NCBI RefSeq assembly: GCF_052327305.1
Contig: NZ_CP182486.1
Span: 2,170,001 to 2,234,000, forward strand
DNA from: Sphingobium sp052327305
GTDB taxonomy: Bacteria > Pseudomonadota > Alphaproteobacteria > Sphingomonadales > Sphingomonadaceae
Direction of reading: 5' to 3'
Length of the DNA stretch: 64,000 nt
Below are positions 8,847 to 17,311 of this stretch, one piece after another. A model generated the notes under the pieces. It did not search any database. It had not been told where the DNA came from and saw only the letters and a list, made by a program, of their open reading frames with translations. Positions within the stretch are counted from its first letter, which is position 1. The number at the start of each line of letters is the position of its first letter. A program made the position numbers and the translations under genes.

Positions 8847-9296
8847 ATGAAACTTTCGAGCTTAGCTGACTATGCGGTCGTGCTGATGCGTGCCGCCGCT
8901 TGTCATTGCGGCGGGGAACGCGCCAGCACCGCGAGCCTCGCGCAGGAGGCTGGGCTTCCCGTGCCGACCGCACAGAAGCTGGTGAGCTTGCTGGTGCGGG
9001 CTGGTCTGCTAAAGGCGACGCGAGGCAGCGGCGGCGGTATCAAGCTCGCCCGGCCGGCGGCGGCGATCAGCCTAGCCGATATCATCGAAGCGATAGAGGG
9101 ACCTATTACGATGACGGCCTGCGTCGAGCATGGCGCCCATGATTGCTGCGCGGAGGCGCATTGTCAGGTGAAGCCGCACTGGAACGTTGTGAATGCGAGC
9201 GTCAGGGGCGCTCTCGACGCCGTTAGCCTTGCCAGCATGGTCATGCCGCCCCCCGCCGCCATGGCGCCATCCGTTGTGATGGAGGCGCAGATATGA
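8847..9296 (+). CDS. Rrf2-family iron-sulfur regulator of the suf operon
   Basis: A 149-residue winged-helix regulator of the IscR/SufR/RirA group that probably senses Fe-S status and controls the operon it heads. The N-terminal HTH includes ASLAQEAGLPVPTAQKLVSLLV, then the wing GSGGGIKLARP. Four cysteines, C92, C100, C101 and C106, form the cluster-binding patch; the spacing is close to but not identical to IscR (C92, C98, C104). An AGGAC site precedes the ATG. Its TGA overlaps the sufB ATG (ATGA), so the two are translationally coupled. Confidence 0.92.
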   Translation: MKLSSLADYAVVLMRAAACHCGGERASTASLAQEAGLPVPTAQKLVSLLVRAGLLKATRGSGGGIKLARPAAAISLADIIEAIEGPITMTACVEHGAHDCCAEAHCQVKPHWNVVNASVRGALDAVSLASMVMPPPAAMAPSVVMEAQI

Positions 9297-10780
9297 GCGA
9301 GATCACGGAAGAGCGCATGAAGAATAGCGAGGCGCTGGAGGCTGCGCGCAAAGCCAGTGATTATGAATGGGGTTTCGTCTCGGACATCGAGCAGGAGTTT
9401 GCGCCGAAAGGCCTGTCCGAGGAAACTGTTCGGTTCATATCGAGTAAGAAAAACGAACCGGAATGGATGCTCGACTGGCGTCTCAAGGCCTATCGCCACT
9501 GGCTGACCATGGAAACGCCGGATTGGGCGAAATTGAACGTTCCGCCGATCGACTATCAGGACGCCTATTATTACGCGGCGCCCAAGAAGAAGGCGGAACT
9601 AGCATCTCTGGATGAGCTAGATCCCGAAATCCGCCGGACCTACGAGAAGCTTGGCATCCCTATCGAGGAACAGAAGGTTCTGGCGGGCGTCACCGGCGCG
9701 CGCAAGGTCGCGGTCGATGCCGTGTTCGACAGTGTCTCCGTGGCCACCACCTTCCGTAAGGAACTGGAAGAGGCAGGCGTCATCTTTCGCTCGATCAGCG
9801 AGGCGGTCCGCGAATTTCCCGATCTGGTTAAAAAATGGCTCGGAAAAGTCGTGCCGATGCACGACAATTATTTCGCGACCCTCAATTGCGCTGTCTTTTC
9901 CGATGGCACGTTCGTCTACATTCCCGAGGGTGTGCGTTGCCCCATGGAGCTATCCACCTATTTCCGCATCAATGCGGAGAATACCGGGCAGTTCGAGCGC
10001 ACGCTGATCGTGGCGGAAAAGGGCAGTTACGTCTCTTATCTTGAGGGATGCACCGCGCCCCTGCGCGACGAGAATCAGCTTCATGCCGCTGTGGTCGAGT
10101 TGGTCGCCCTCGATGATGCCGAGATCAAATATTCGACCGTGCAGAACTGGTATCCGGGTGATGCCGAGGGCAAGGGCGGCATCTATAATTTCGTCACCAA
10201 GCGGGCGCTCTGTCAGGGCCGCAACAGCAAGGTGAGCTGGACCCAAGTCGAGACGGGATCTGCCATCACCTGGAAGTATCCCAGCTGCGTGCTGAACGGT
10301 GAGAACAGCGTCGGCGAGTTCTACTCGGTGGCGGTGACCAACAATCGCCAGCAGGCCGACACTGGCACCAAGATGATCCACAACGGCAAAAACACCCGTT
10401 CGACGATCGTCTCCAAAGGCATCAGCGCCGGCAAGTCCAACGGCACCTATCGCGGTTTGGTGCGGATGAGCGCCAATGCCGAAAACGCGCGCAACTTTAC
10501 CCAGTGCGACAGCCTGCTGCTGGGCGACCAGTGCGGCGCGCACACCGTGCCTTATATCGAAGTCAGGAACCCGAGCGCCATTGTCGAGCATGAGGCGACG
10601 ACGAGCAAAATCAGCGACGACCAGCTCTTCTATGCGATGCAGCGCGGCCTTGATCAGGAAGCGGCGGTGAGCCTGATCGTCAACGGCTTTGCCAAGGAAG
10701 TGCTCCAGCAGTTGCCGATGGAGTTCGCCGTTGAGGCACAGAAGCTGCTCGGTATCAGCCTCGAAGGTAGTGTTGGGTGA
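9293..10780 (+). CDS. sufB: Fe-S cluster assembly scaffold SufB
   Basis: Core subunit of the SufBC2D scaffold on which Fe-S clusters are assembled in the cytoplasm. At 495 residues it has full family length. The right-handed beta-helix region and the C-terminal segment are intact, and the Cys in NFTQCDSLLLGDQCG falls at residue 405, the position of the sulfur-accepting Cys405 known in E. coli SufB. The ATG overlaps the stop of the Rrf2 gene, and its own TGA overlaps the next start. Confidence 0.97.
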   Translation: MSEITEERMKNSEALEAARKASDYEWGFVSDIEQEFAPKGLSEETVRFISSKKNEPEWMLDWRLKAYRHWLTMETPDWAKLNVPPIDYQDAYYYAAPKKKAELASLDELDPEIRRTYEKLGIPIEEQKVLAGVTGARKVAVDAVFDSVSVATTFRKELEEAGVIFRSISEAVREFPDLVKKWLGKVVPMHDNYFATLNCAVFSDGTFVYIPEGVRCPMELSTYFRINAENTGQFERTLIVAEKGSYVSYLEGCTAPLRDENQLHAAVVELVALDDAEIKYSTVQNWYPGDAEGKGGIYNFVTKRALCQGRNSKVSWTQVETGSAITWKYPSCVLNGENSVGEFYSVAVTNNRQQADTGTKMIHNGKNTRSTIVSKGISAGKSNGTYRGLVRMSANAENARNFTQCDSLLLGDQCGAHTVPYIEVRNPSAIVEHEATTSKISDDQLFYAMQRGLDQEAAVSLIVNGFAKEVLQQLPMEFAVEAQKLLGISLEGSVG

Positions 10781-11310
10781 TAGAAGCGACCCTGAAACAA
10801 GGTCAGGGTGACCCCCGAATTCAGAAATCGAAGGACAGAGTTTTGAGCGACGAAGACGATATCCAGGATGCCCTCGCCGATTTCGCGGAGGATGTCGGCA
10901 ACGGCCAGTCGTGGACGGCGGCCATTCGCATCCTCACGGAGGATTATGAACTGGAAGAGGGCGAGTTGCAGCCCCGTGCCATCAAGGACTTCGGGGATCT
11001 CGATGCCTATCAGGCCGAGTGCCGGGAAGCCCTGGCCACTGGCGACGCCGCCTTCACCGAGCGGCTGCGCACGGACAAGGCATTCCACAAGGCCAAGGCG
11101 CCTAACCTCGCCCGCATGGCGCCGGTGAGTGAGTTCGTGGTCGGCCTGCTTGAGAAAGGCGCGCCGGAGCCGGGCGCCGACTGGTGGCCCTATATGCCGA
11201 TCAAGCGGCACATCGACACGCTGTTCCCGGCGCCAGGTGACGTACGCGATATGGCTTTCTGGACCGCGCGCACATTGATCCGTGCCCATGAAAGCGAAGG
11301 CGCGCACTGA
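10777..11310 (+). CDS. Uncharacterised protein encoded between sufB and sufC
   Basis: A 177-residue acidic, probably cytoplasmic protein with no signal peptide or membrane segment. The GTG at 10777 overlaps the sufB stop. An alternative TTG at 10843, preceded by AAGGACAGAG, gives a cleaner 155-residue protein starting MSDEDDIQD. Trp and Pro-rich ADWWPYMPIKR near the C-terminus is the most distinctive segment. I recognise no catalytic motif and no metal-ligand cluster. Tight coupling on both sides (it shares bases with sufC) suggests a role tied to the SUF machinery; the role itself is unknown. Confidence 0.8.
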   Translation: MIEATLKQGQGDPRIQKSKDRVLSDEDDIQDALADFAEDVGNGQSWTAAIRILTEDYELEEGELQPRAIKDFGDLDAYQAECREALATGDAAFTERLRTDKAFHKAKAPNLARMAPVSEFVVGLLEKGAPEPGADWWPYMPIKRHIDTLFPAPGDVRDMAFWTARTLIRAHESEGAH

Positions 11311-12056
11311 TGCTGACCATCGACAATCTCTCCAACGAGATCGACGGCAAGGCGATTCTCAAGGGGCTTAGCCTGTCGATCAATGCGGGCGAGATCCATG
11401 CGATCATGGGGCCGAACGGCGCGGGAAAATCCACTCTGGCCTATACGCTTGGCGGACGGCCCGGCTATGACGCAACCGCCGGGAGCGCGGTTTTCGACGG
11501 CGGGAATCTGCTGGAGATGGCACCGCACGAACGCGCCGCCGCCGGCTTGTTCCTGGGCTTTCAATATCCGGTCGAGATCCCCGGCGTTTCCAACGTGCAG
11601 TTCCTGCGTGAAGCGCTCAACAGCCAGCGCAAGGCCCGAGGCGAGGAGTCTCTCTCGGCAGCCGACTTCCTGCGGCTCGCACGCGAGAAGGCGGCGCTGC
11701 TCGGCATGGACATGGAGATGCTCAAGCGCCCTGTGAACGTGGGCTTTTCCGGTGGTGAAAAGAAGCGGGCCGAGATGGTGCAGATGGGCATATTGGACCC
11801 GAAGCTGGCGATCCTCGACGAGACCGATTCCGGCCTCGACATCGATGCGCTCAAGACCGTGGGCGCCGGCATCAATGCGATCATGCGCGCGCCGGACAAG
11901 GTTGTGCTGCTCATCACCCACTATCAGCGCCTGCTTGATTATGTGCGGCCGGACTTCGTCCACGTGCTCGCCGGAGGGCGCATCGTGCGTTCGGGTGGAC
12001 CCGAACTGGCGCTGGAACTTGAGCGTGCGGGATATGCCGAGGTGATCGCAGCATGA
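11310..12056 (+). CDS. sufC: Fe-S assembly ATPase SufC
   Basis: The ABC-type ATPase of the SufBC2D complex; ATP binding drives rearrangement of SufB-SufD during cluster assembly. Walker A GPNGAGKST spans residues 34-42, the signature FSGGEKKR is near residue 147, and the Walker B/D-loop LAILDETDSGLD follows. At 248 residues it has standard length and no membrane domain, as expected for SufC. Its first base overlaps the previous stop, and its TGA overlaps the next start. Confidence 0.97.
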   Translation: MLTIDNLSNEIDGKAILKGLSLSINAGEIHAIMGPNGAGKSTLAYTLGGRPGYDATAGSAVFDGGNLLEMAPHERAAAGLFLGFQYPVEIPGVSNVQFLREALNSQRKARGEESLSAADFLRLAREKAALLGMDMEMLKRPVNVGFSGGEKKRAEMVQMGILDPKLAILDETDSGLDIDALKTVGAGINAIMRAPDKVVLLITHYQRLLDYVRPDFVHVLAGGRIVRSGGPELALELERAGYAEVIAA

Positions 12057-12394
12057 TGCTGGTAGCCGCCCTGATGCTTTTGCAAGGTTTGCCGGACGGG
12101 CCGCCGGATGAGGACCTGACCGAGGTGCAGGAAATCACGGTGATTGCGCAGAAGCTGCGTCAGATCCAGGTCGGCGTGTCGCGCGATGCACAGGGCAAGT
12201 ATCAGTGCGGCGTGAGCGAGACCACCGGGCTGGTGAAGCTGGATGCGGAGCTGTGTCGAGCGACGACAAAGTGCGTTCGCAAGGGCAGGGATTCGCAGGA
12301 CGATGTTCGCGCTTGTGTCGAAAAAGCCAAGCCTGGGATGATGACCCGCATTCACGACTATCTGCATGCCGAGCGGGCGGGGGCGGGCGCATGA
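12053..12394 (+). CDS. Uncharacterised four-cysteine protein encoded between sufC and sufD
   Basis: A 113-residue protein coupled to both neighbours by ATGA overlaps. A short hydrophobic start (residues 2-10) could be a weak signal peptide but lacks a clear cleavage site. Four cysteines (C52, C68, C74, C88) are spaced as in small disulfide or metal-binding proteins, and TEVQEITVIAQKLRQIQVGV resembles segments seen in exported sphingomonad proteins. No domain recognised. A cytoplasmic role in Fe-S assembly and export to the periplasm are both possible; the conserved cysteines are the feature to test. Confidence 0.75.
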   Translation: MMLVAALMLLQGLPDGPPDEDLTEVQEITVIAQKLRQIQVGVSRDAQGKYQCGVSETTGLVKLDAELCRATTKCVRKGRDSQDDVRACVEKAKPGMMTRIHDYLHAERAGAGA

Positions 12395-13131
12395 CCGTGC
12401 TGGCTCTGCCCACGCGCCGCGACGAGGCGTGGCGATACTCCGACCTTGCGGCGGCGCAGGCGCTCTGGCCCCCGGCCAGAGCAACATTGCACGAGGTGCC
12501 AGTGGGCGAAAGTCAGGCAATCGTCCTGTCGGCCGACGAAGCGGGCATTCGCGACTATCGTATCGTGCTGGAAAAGGGCGCGACCTTTACGGCGCATGTG
12601 CTCGCCCTCGGCGGCGCCCTCGGCCGCGTCAGCTTCGACGTGACATTGGCACGCGGCGCGCATTTCGAGTTGAAAGCAGCGCTCCTTGCCGGCGACGGAG
12701 AAACGGTGGAGCTGGTGACACGTGTGAACCATGCGGAACCGGACGCGACCAGCAACCAGACAGTGCGTGCCATAGCCGCAGGACGTGGGACGACGAACTA
12801 TCTAGGGAAGGTCGCCGTCGCGCCCGGCGCGCAGAAGACCGATGCCTCGCAGAGCTTCAAGGCAATGCTGCTTGACCGCACGGCGAGCGCAAACGCCAAG
12901 CCAGAACTGGAGATTTTCGCGGACGACGTGAAGTGCGCCCATGGCGCGAGCGTGGGCGAACTGGATCGGGGCGCGCTCTTCTATCTGGCGTCGCGGGGGC
13001 TACCGCCATCTGCAGCAAAATCGCTGCTCCTCAAGGCGTTCATTTCGGGCCTGTTCGACGATCTGACCGACGAGAACGAGCGGGCACGCATCGATGCGGC
13101 GTCCGTCGCGCGGCTGGAGGCGCTGACATGA
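12391..13131 (+). CDS. sufD: Fe-S assembly protein SufD
   Basis: Partner of SufB in the SufBC2D scaffold. The ATG at 12391, overlapping the preceding TGA, gives 246 residues beginning with TRRDEAWRYSDLAA, which is the classic SufD N-terminal motif; longer in-frame starts run into the previous gene. The C-terminal half contains the FeS-assembly beta-helix signature KCAHGASVGELD and YLASRGL. It is shorter than the 420-residue E. coli SufD, as is usual for alphaproteobacteria, because the N-terminal region is reduced. Confidence 0.94.
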   Translation: MTVLALPTRRDEAWRYSDLAAAQALWPPARATLHEVPVGESQAIVLSADEAGIRDYRIVLEKGATFTAHVLALGGALGRVSFDVTLARGAHFELKAALLAGDGETVELVTRVNHAEPDATSNQTVRAIAAGRGTTNYLGKVAVAPGAQKTDASQSFKAMLLDRTASANAKPELEIFADDVKCAHGASVGELDRGALFYLASRGLPPSAAKSLLLKAFISGLFDDLTDENERARIDAASVARLEALT

Positions 13132-14360
13132 GCGCGATCCTTTCGCCGGAGGCACTCGATGTGCGGGGCGACTTCCCCGGTCTGGTCACCGCCGATGGAC
13201 GGCCCTGGCATTATCTCGACAGCGGCGCGACGGCGCAGAAGCCGCGACAGGTCATAGAGGCGACTGCGCGGGCGATGGGCGCCGATTACGCGACCGTCCA
13301 TCGCGGAGTTTATGCGCGCTCGGCCGACATGACGCTCGCCTATGAAGCGGCGCGGCGGCGGGTGGCGCGCTTCATCAATGCCACATCGGACAGCGAGATC
13401 GTGTTCGTGCGCGGCGCGACCGAGGCGATCAATCTCGTCGCGCAAAGCTGGGGCGGGGCCAATCTGAAGGCTGGCGACCGCATCCTGCTCTCGACCCTTG
13501 AGCATCACTCCAACATCGTGCCCTGGCAATTGCTGGCCGAGCGGGTCGGGGCGGCGATCGACGTTGTTCCGCTGACACTGGATGGCCGGATCGATCTGGA
13601 TGCCATGGCCTCGATGATCCGCCCGGAGCACCGGCTCGTGGCGCTGGCCCATGTCTCCAATGTGCTGGGTAGCGTGCTCGATGTCCATCGCGCCGCCGAT
13701 ATCGCGCATGGCGCGGGCGCGCTGTTGCTGGTCGATGGCTGTCAGGCAGTGCCGAGAATGACTGTGGACGTGCAGGCGCTTGGCTGCGACTTTTATGCCT
13801 TTTCGGCTCATAAGCTCTATGGCCCCACCGGCATCGGCGTGCTCTGGGCGCGAAGTGACATCCTGCAAGACATGCCGCCCTGGCAGGGCGGGGGCTCGAT
13901 GATCGACCGCGTGACCTTCGAACGTACAACTTATGCGCCTGCGCCGACCCGTTTCGAGGCCGGCACGCCCGCAATTGTTGAGGCGCTGGGGCTTGCTGCG
14001 GCCATAGATTACGTCGAGGCGATCGGCATGGAACGGATCGCAGCGCATGAAGCAGCGCTGGTTGCCCAGGCGCGAGAGCGGCTCTCCCGTATCAATGCCG
14101 TCCGCTTGTTTGGGCCGGACGATGCAGCGGGGATCATCTCCTTCGCGATGGAGGGGGTGCATCCGCACGACATCGGCACCATATTGGACGAGAGCGTTGT
14201 CGCGATCCGCGCGGGCCATCATTGCGCGCAGCCGCTGATGCGACACCTTGGCGTAGAGGCGACCGCGCGCGCGAGCTTTGGGATCTATAGCGATGAGAGC
14301 GACATCGATGCCCTGATCGCAGGGTTAGACCGGGTAAGGGCGATCTTCGCCAATGGATGA
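13128..14360 (+). CDS. sufS: Cysteine desulfurase SufS
   Basis: A PLP enzyme (class V aminotransferase fold, 410 residues) that removes sulfur from cysteine to supply the SUF scaffold. The PLP lysine is K229 in FSAHKLYGPTG; the catalytic persulfide Cys is C366 in RAGHHCAQPLM, the short-loop context typical of group II (SufS) enzymes. It starts at the ATG overlapping the sufD stop and overlaps the downstream sufT start by eight bases. No sufE is visible in this operon, so a sulfur-transfer partner, if any, is elsewhere. Confidence 0.96.
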   Translation: MSAILSPEALDVRGDFPGLVTADGRPWHYLDSGATAQKPRQVIEATARAMGADYATVHRGVYARSADMTLAYEAARRRVARFINATSDSEIVFVRGATEAINLVAQSWGGANLKAGDRILLSTLEHHSNIVPWQLLAERVGAAIDVVPLTLDGRIDLDAMASMIRPEHRLVALAHVSNVLGSVLDVHRAADIAHGAGALLLVDGCQAVPRMTVDVQALGCDFYAFSAHKLYGPTGIGVLWARSDILQDMPPWQGGGSMIDRVTFERTTYAPAPTRFEAGTPAIVEALGLAAAIDYVEAIGMERIAAHEAALVAQARERLSRINAVRLFGPDDAAGIISFAMEGVHPHDIGTILDESVVAIRAGHHCAQPLMRHLGVEATARASFGIYSDESDIDALIAGLDRVRAIFANG

Positions 14361-14835
14361 CGAGATGAACGAAGAGCGGCGCATTTTGAGTGAAGACGTG
14401 GAAGCGGTGCAGACGCCGCCACGGGCGCGAGTGGCGGATGCTGGCGAGGCGACGCCGGCTCCGCGTCAGCGCGATTATCTCGACGGCTTCCTCCAGCAAC
14501 AGCCCGCAAGTGTCACGCCGGGGGAACCGGGTGGCTCGGTTTATGAAGCCGTAATCGAGGCGCTGAAGGAGATTTACGATCCTGAGATCCCGGTGAACAT
14601 CTATGATCTGGGCCTCATTTACGGCGTGGACGTGACCGAGGATGGCCATGCCGCTGTGACGATGACGCTGACGACACCGCATTGCCCCGTCGCTGAATCG
14701 ATGCCGGGCGAAGTGGAGATGCGCGTGGGCGCGGTGCCCGGAGTGGGGCACGCCGAGGTCAATCTCGTGTGGGATCCGCCATGGGATCCGCAGAAGATGA
14801 GCGACGAGGCGAAGCTCGAGTTGGGGATGCTGTGA
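14353..14835 (+). CDS. sufT: SufT (DUF59/MIP18-family Fe-S maturation protein)
   Basis: A 160-residue protein with a disordered N-terminus (about residues 1-55) and a DUF59/MIP18 domain: KEIYDPEIPVNIYDLGLIYGV and TTPHCPVAESMPGEVE, the latter with the conserved Cys. SufT proteins assist Fe-S maturation under high demand. It overlaps sufS, and its TGA overlaps the sufA start. A second ATG at 14365 is an alternative start that would remove the overlap. Confidence 0.92.
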   Translation: MDDEMNEERRILSEDVEAVQTPPRARVADAGEATPAPRQRDYLDGFLQQQPASVTPGEPGGSVYEAVIEALKEIYDPEIPVNIYDLGLIYGVDVTEDGHAAVTMTLTTPHCPVAESMPGEVEMRVGAVPGVGHAEVNLVWDPPWDPQKMSDEAKLELGML

Positions 14836-15200
14836 TGACGAGCGAGACCAAGACCCGCGTCCGGCCCGCCGCTGTGACACTGACGCTCGCAGCACAGGCG
14901 CGGGTAGCGGCACTCATGGAGAAAGCGCCGGACGATGCGGTAGGCGTCAAGCTCTCGACGCCGCGCCGCGGATGTTCGGGCCTTGCCTATTCGGTTGACT
15001 ATGTAAGCGAAGAGAAGGTTGCGCCCTTTGATGAGCGGATCGAGACGCCGGGTGGCATTTTCTTCATCGATGCCGCGTCAGTCCTCTATCTCATCGGGTC
15101 CGTCATGGACTGGGTGGAGGACGACTTTACGGCCGGTTTCGTCTTCAATAACCCGAATGCCAAGGGCAGTTGCGGGTGCGGCGAAAGCTTCACCGTCTAA
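14835..15200 (+). CDS. sufA: A-type Fe-S carrier SufA
   Basis: An A-type (HesB/IscA) cluster carrier of 121 residues that delivers assembled clusters to target proteins. The three ligand cysteines are present: one in PRRGCSGLAY and two in the C-terminal KGSCGCGESFTV. I chose the ATG at 14835, directly coupled to the sufT stop; a longer frame exists but only adds residues that overlap sufT. It is the last gene of the operon and is followed by a hairpin. Confidence 0.94.
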   Translation: MTSETKTRVRPAAVTLTLAAQARVAALMEKAPDDAVGVKLSTPRRGCSGLAYSVDYVSEEKVAPFDERIETPGGIFFIDAASVLYLIGSVMDWVEDDFTAGFVFNNPNAKGSCGCGESFTV

Positions 15201-15210
15201 GACAGTTCGG

Positions 15211-15264
15211 AATCGGCGGATCGAGGGCGGCTCTTACGGCCTGCCTCTCGATCCATTCCCGATT
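15211..15264. terminator. Hairpin between sufA and the UrcA gene
   Basis: Two stacked stems, AATCGG/CCGATT (15211-15216 with 15259-15264) and GGATCGAG/CTCGATCC (15218-15225 with 15247-15254), close a GC-rich loop. It lies ten bases after the sufA stop and 20 bases from the end of the opposing gene. There is no long T run on either side, so it may be a weak bidirectional terminator or an mRNA-stabilising end structure. Confidence 0.5.
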
Positions 15265-15284
15265 TCAATAGCGGCCGAAGCCGA

Positions 15285-15647
15285 TCAGCGGATCGCGGCA
15301 GACGCCACGGTGACGCTGCGCGCGCCGGGCAGATAGCGCAGTTGGGCCTCGGCGTTCCGCTGTGCGACGTTCAGGCACGACCGCGCATCGCCCGAGTTGT
15401 CTGCCGTGGCACCCTGGCCGACATCGCACGCCTGTTGCGTGGCAAAGGCAATCCGCTGCCTGAGTGCATCGCGGCCTGTCGCACTGGAAAGATCGAGATC
15501 AGCCGTGCGGACTTCCACGGTCCGGGTGACGGAATGGCCGCTGTTTACGCGGATGTCCTGATCGGCAGCGGCAGCGCCAGTGGCGGCAAATGCAGCAACG
15601 CCAAGCGCGAATGCGCCCGCAAGCCGCGGCGAAATGAAGTTTGGCAT
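15285..15647 (-). CDS. UrcA-family secreted protein
   Basis: A 120-residue periplasmic protein. Start chosen at 15647, which has AGGAG six bases upstream and yields a good signal peptide ending around ATGAAAADQ. The mature part has the UrcA hallmark: a VRTADLDLSSATGRDALRQR repeat-like segment followed by two cysteines (QQAC and ARSC) that probably form a disulfide. Function of this family is unknown; members are common and often duplicated in sphingomonads. Confidence 0.85.
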   Translation of the reverse strand: MPNFISPRLAGAFALGVAAFAATGAAAADQDIRVNSGHSVTRTVEVRTADLDLSSATGRDALRQRIAFATQQACDVGQGATADNSGDARSCLNVAQRNAEAQLRYLPGARSVTVASAAIR

Positions 15648-15824
15648 GTCACTCTCCTGCGTGTCCGCCTGGATGTACTTGCAGCCCGGCGTGACAAAAT
15701 TTGATCGGCTGAAAGCCGGCATGACTCACATGATCTGAACAAGAACCATGCTTGACTTGGCAGATAGGACAAAAAGATAAGAAAAACAACAAGGCGCTGC
15801 ACAAATTCGTGGCTGCATTGCAGC

Positions 15825-15856
15825 ATATTACTGAATAGAACAAATGATATTACTGA
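15825..15856. repeat. Pair of direct 10-bp repeats upstream of the UrcA gene
   Basis: The decamer ATATTACTGA occurs at 15825-15834 and again at 15847-15856, 22 bp start to start, i.e. about two helical turns. It lies in an AT-rich tract between the UrcA gene and the neighbouring lipoprotein gene, both on the minus strand. The spacing suits a pair of binding sites for one regulator, but no regulator is identified. Confidence 0.35.
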
Positions 15857-15878
15857 GCGCGATAGACCAAAACGACTA

Positions 15879-16355
15879 TCAGGGAGCCGACGGTCCGTTG
15901 AAGGGATGCTTGTCCGACCATGCGCAGCCCGATCGGCTTTCGTCTCCGATCAGCAAGGTGGCGACGAACGGATAGGTGCGATCCGACATGCCGTCGCTGC
16001 ATTCGCCCGGGGTCACAGCCAGCGTGAGAGCCCGCCCGGCATGCTCGCCGCTGAACGAAACACCGCCGCGCCCCGCGAAGCGCGAGACGGCGATCGTCTC
16101 CCCGGCGCTGTTGTCCGGCGTCTTGTAAAGAAACGCGCCGCCCTCAATTTCGCCGCTCCAGAATGGCTCCGTGCCAGTAACGTGGATGGTCTCGCCCGGC
16201 GCTATGCCAGCAAAGGGCTGAGTATCGGCGCGATTGCCCGGTGCGCCCCAGCGTTCGTCCCCGCCGCCGTGACAGGCAACCAGCGCAAGCGGCACGGAGA
16301 AAGCCGCGACCCGCGAAATCGCCCGAAAGGTTCTAAAGGTTCTAGTCCTTGGCAT
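15879..16355 (-). CDS. COG3650-like lipoprotein
   Basis: A 158-residue predicted lipoprotein. Start at 16355 gives an N-terminal Arg-rich tail, a hydrophobic stretch and the lipobox LALVAC with Cys28. The mature domain contains TGTEPFWSGEIEGGAF and later GECSDGMSDRTYPFVA, the pattern of the uncharacterised COG3650 group of envelope proteins. Longer in-frame starts exist but lack a signal. Upstream DNA (16500-16560) is AT-rich and probably holds its promoter. Function unknown. Confidence 0.75.
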   Translation of the reverse strand: MPRTRTFRTFRAISRVAAFSVPLALVACHGGGDERWGAPGNRADTQPFAGIAPGETIHVTGTEPFWSGEIEGGAFLYKTPDNSAGETIAVSRFAGRGGVSFSGEHAGRALTLAVTPGECSDGMSDRTYPFVATLLIGDESRSGCAWSDKHPFNGPSAP

Positions 16356-16604
16356 AAAAAAATCCCGCGTTGCGGCGTGAAGACACAGATCCGCAGAGAC
16401 CGCATGCCACAGACCGTAGCGAATAGGACAGGGCGATTTCACGCCGCACGGGCATCTCGCCGCGCCTCTTTGCCAGCAAATCATCTCACGAGTTTCGCCG
16501 CGTCGCTCAGACTGAGCGAAACATTCGATTTGTAAATGATAATTAGTCGCAATAAATAAATGCTCGACCGACGCAATTCCGCTAAGGCCTGATGAGTGCC
16601 TGCC

Positions 16605-16835
16605 ATGCCACGCGACCTTGCCAAGACCCTCACTTATCTCTCTGTCCACCTAACGGTGGGCTTCACAGTGGCTTATGTGATGACCGGTTCACTTGCGCTT
16701 GCGGGCGGCATTGCGCTCATCGAGCCCTGCATCAACGCCGTTGCCTTCTTCTTCCACGAGAAGGCGTGGAAGGCGGCGGACGCGCGGGCCAGCAATGAGG
16801 GTACGAGAGCGCCCGGCCTGTTTGGCGTGGCCTGA
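16605..16835 (+). CDS. DUF2061 small membrane protein
   Basis: A 76-residue protein with two predicted membrane helices (about residues 9-28 and 33-50) and the DUF2061 pattern: KTLTYLSVHLTVGFTVAYVMTGS, then a helix carrying IEPCINAVAFFFHEKAW. Starts at 16605 (ATG) or 16596 (GTG) are both possible. No function is established for the family. Confidence 0.82.
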   Translation: MPRDLAKTLTYLSVHLTVGFTVAYVMTGSLALAGGIALIEPCINAVAFFFHEKAWKAADARASNEGTRAPGLFGVA

Positions 16836-16942
16836 TCCACTGCGTCCGGCAGCTGAGCGATCATCGGCGTGCGGGATGATGGGGCGGCTCTGGTGGGAGG
16901 AGCAGTTGCCCGCGGGAAGTAGCCTCCCCCATTGCGGTCTGC

Positions 16943-16972
16943 CGTTGAGTTCCCTCCTGAGGAGGCTCAACG
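16943..16972. terminator. Hairpin after the DUF2061 gene
   Basis: CGTTGAG (16943-16949) pairs with CTCAACG (16966-16972), and inside it CCTCC pairs with GGAGG around a three-base TGA loop, with a small bulge. It lies between two convergent genes, so it may end transcription from either side. No clear T run follows. Confidence 0.45.
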
Positions 16973-17002
16973 CTTCAATTCAGACTGTCAGGCGCGGGCT
17001 GG

Positions 17003-17185
17003 TCAGCCGGCTTTGTCCTTCATGGGCTTCGGCATGGCCTGCTTCGCCTTATGTGCAGCGATATCCGCATCAATGGCCGCGATCCGCTGACGCTCGGGCG
17101 TGTCGCGTGCCAGCCCCTTGAGCCTGCAGGTTGCCCAGAGAGCCTTGCGCTCCGATTCCAGCGCCTTGAGATATAGATTGGCCAT
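17003..17185 (-). CDS. Small conserved-looking hypothetical protein (60 residues)
   Basis: A short, strongly charged protein, MANLYLKALE at the start, mostly alpha-helical by composition and rich in Lys, Arg and Ala. GGGAG lies six bases before the ATG, which supports real translation. The longer in-frame start at 17299 adds only low-quality sequence. No function recognised; it may be a small cytoplasmic helical protein. Confidence 0.6.
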   Translation of the reverse strand: MANLYLKALESERKALWATCRLKGLARDTPERQRIAAIDADIAAHKAKQAMPKPMKDKAG

Positions 17186-17311
17186 AGTGGCTCCCATGTA
17201 GCGAAGACGCGCATTAGCGGATGGCAAGGGATGAGAACAGGGGCAGTGGCGACTGTTGCTGCGCGTAATACGAGCGGCACCGGCGGGGCTGGGTGGCAAT
17301 GAGCGGCGTGG

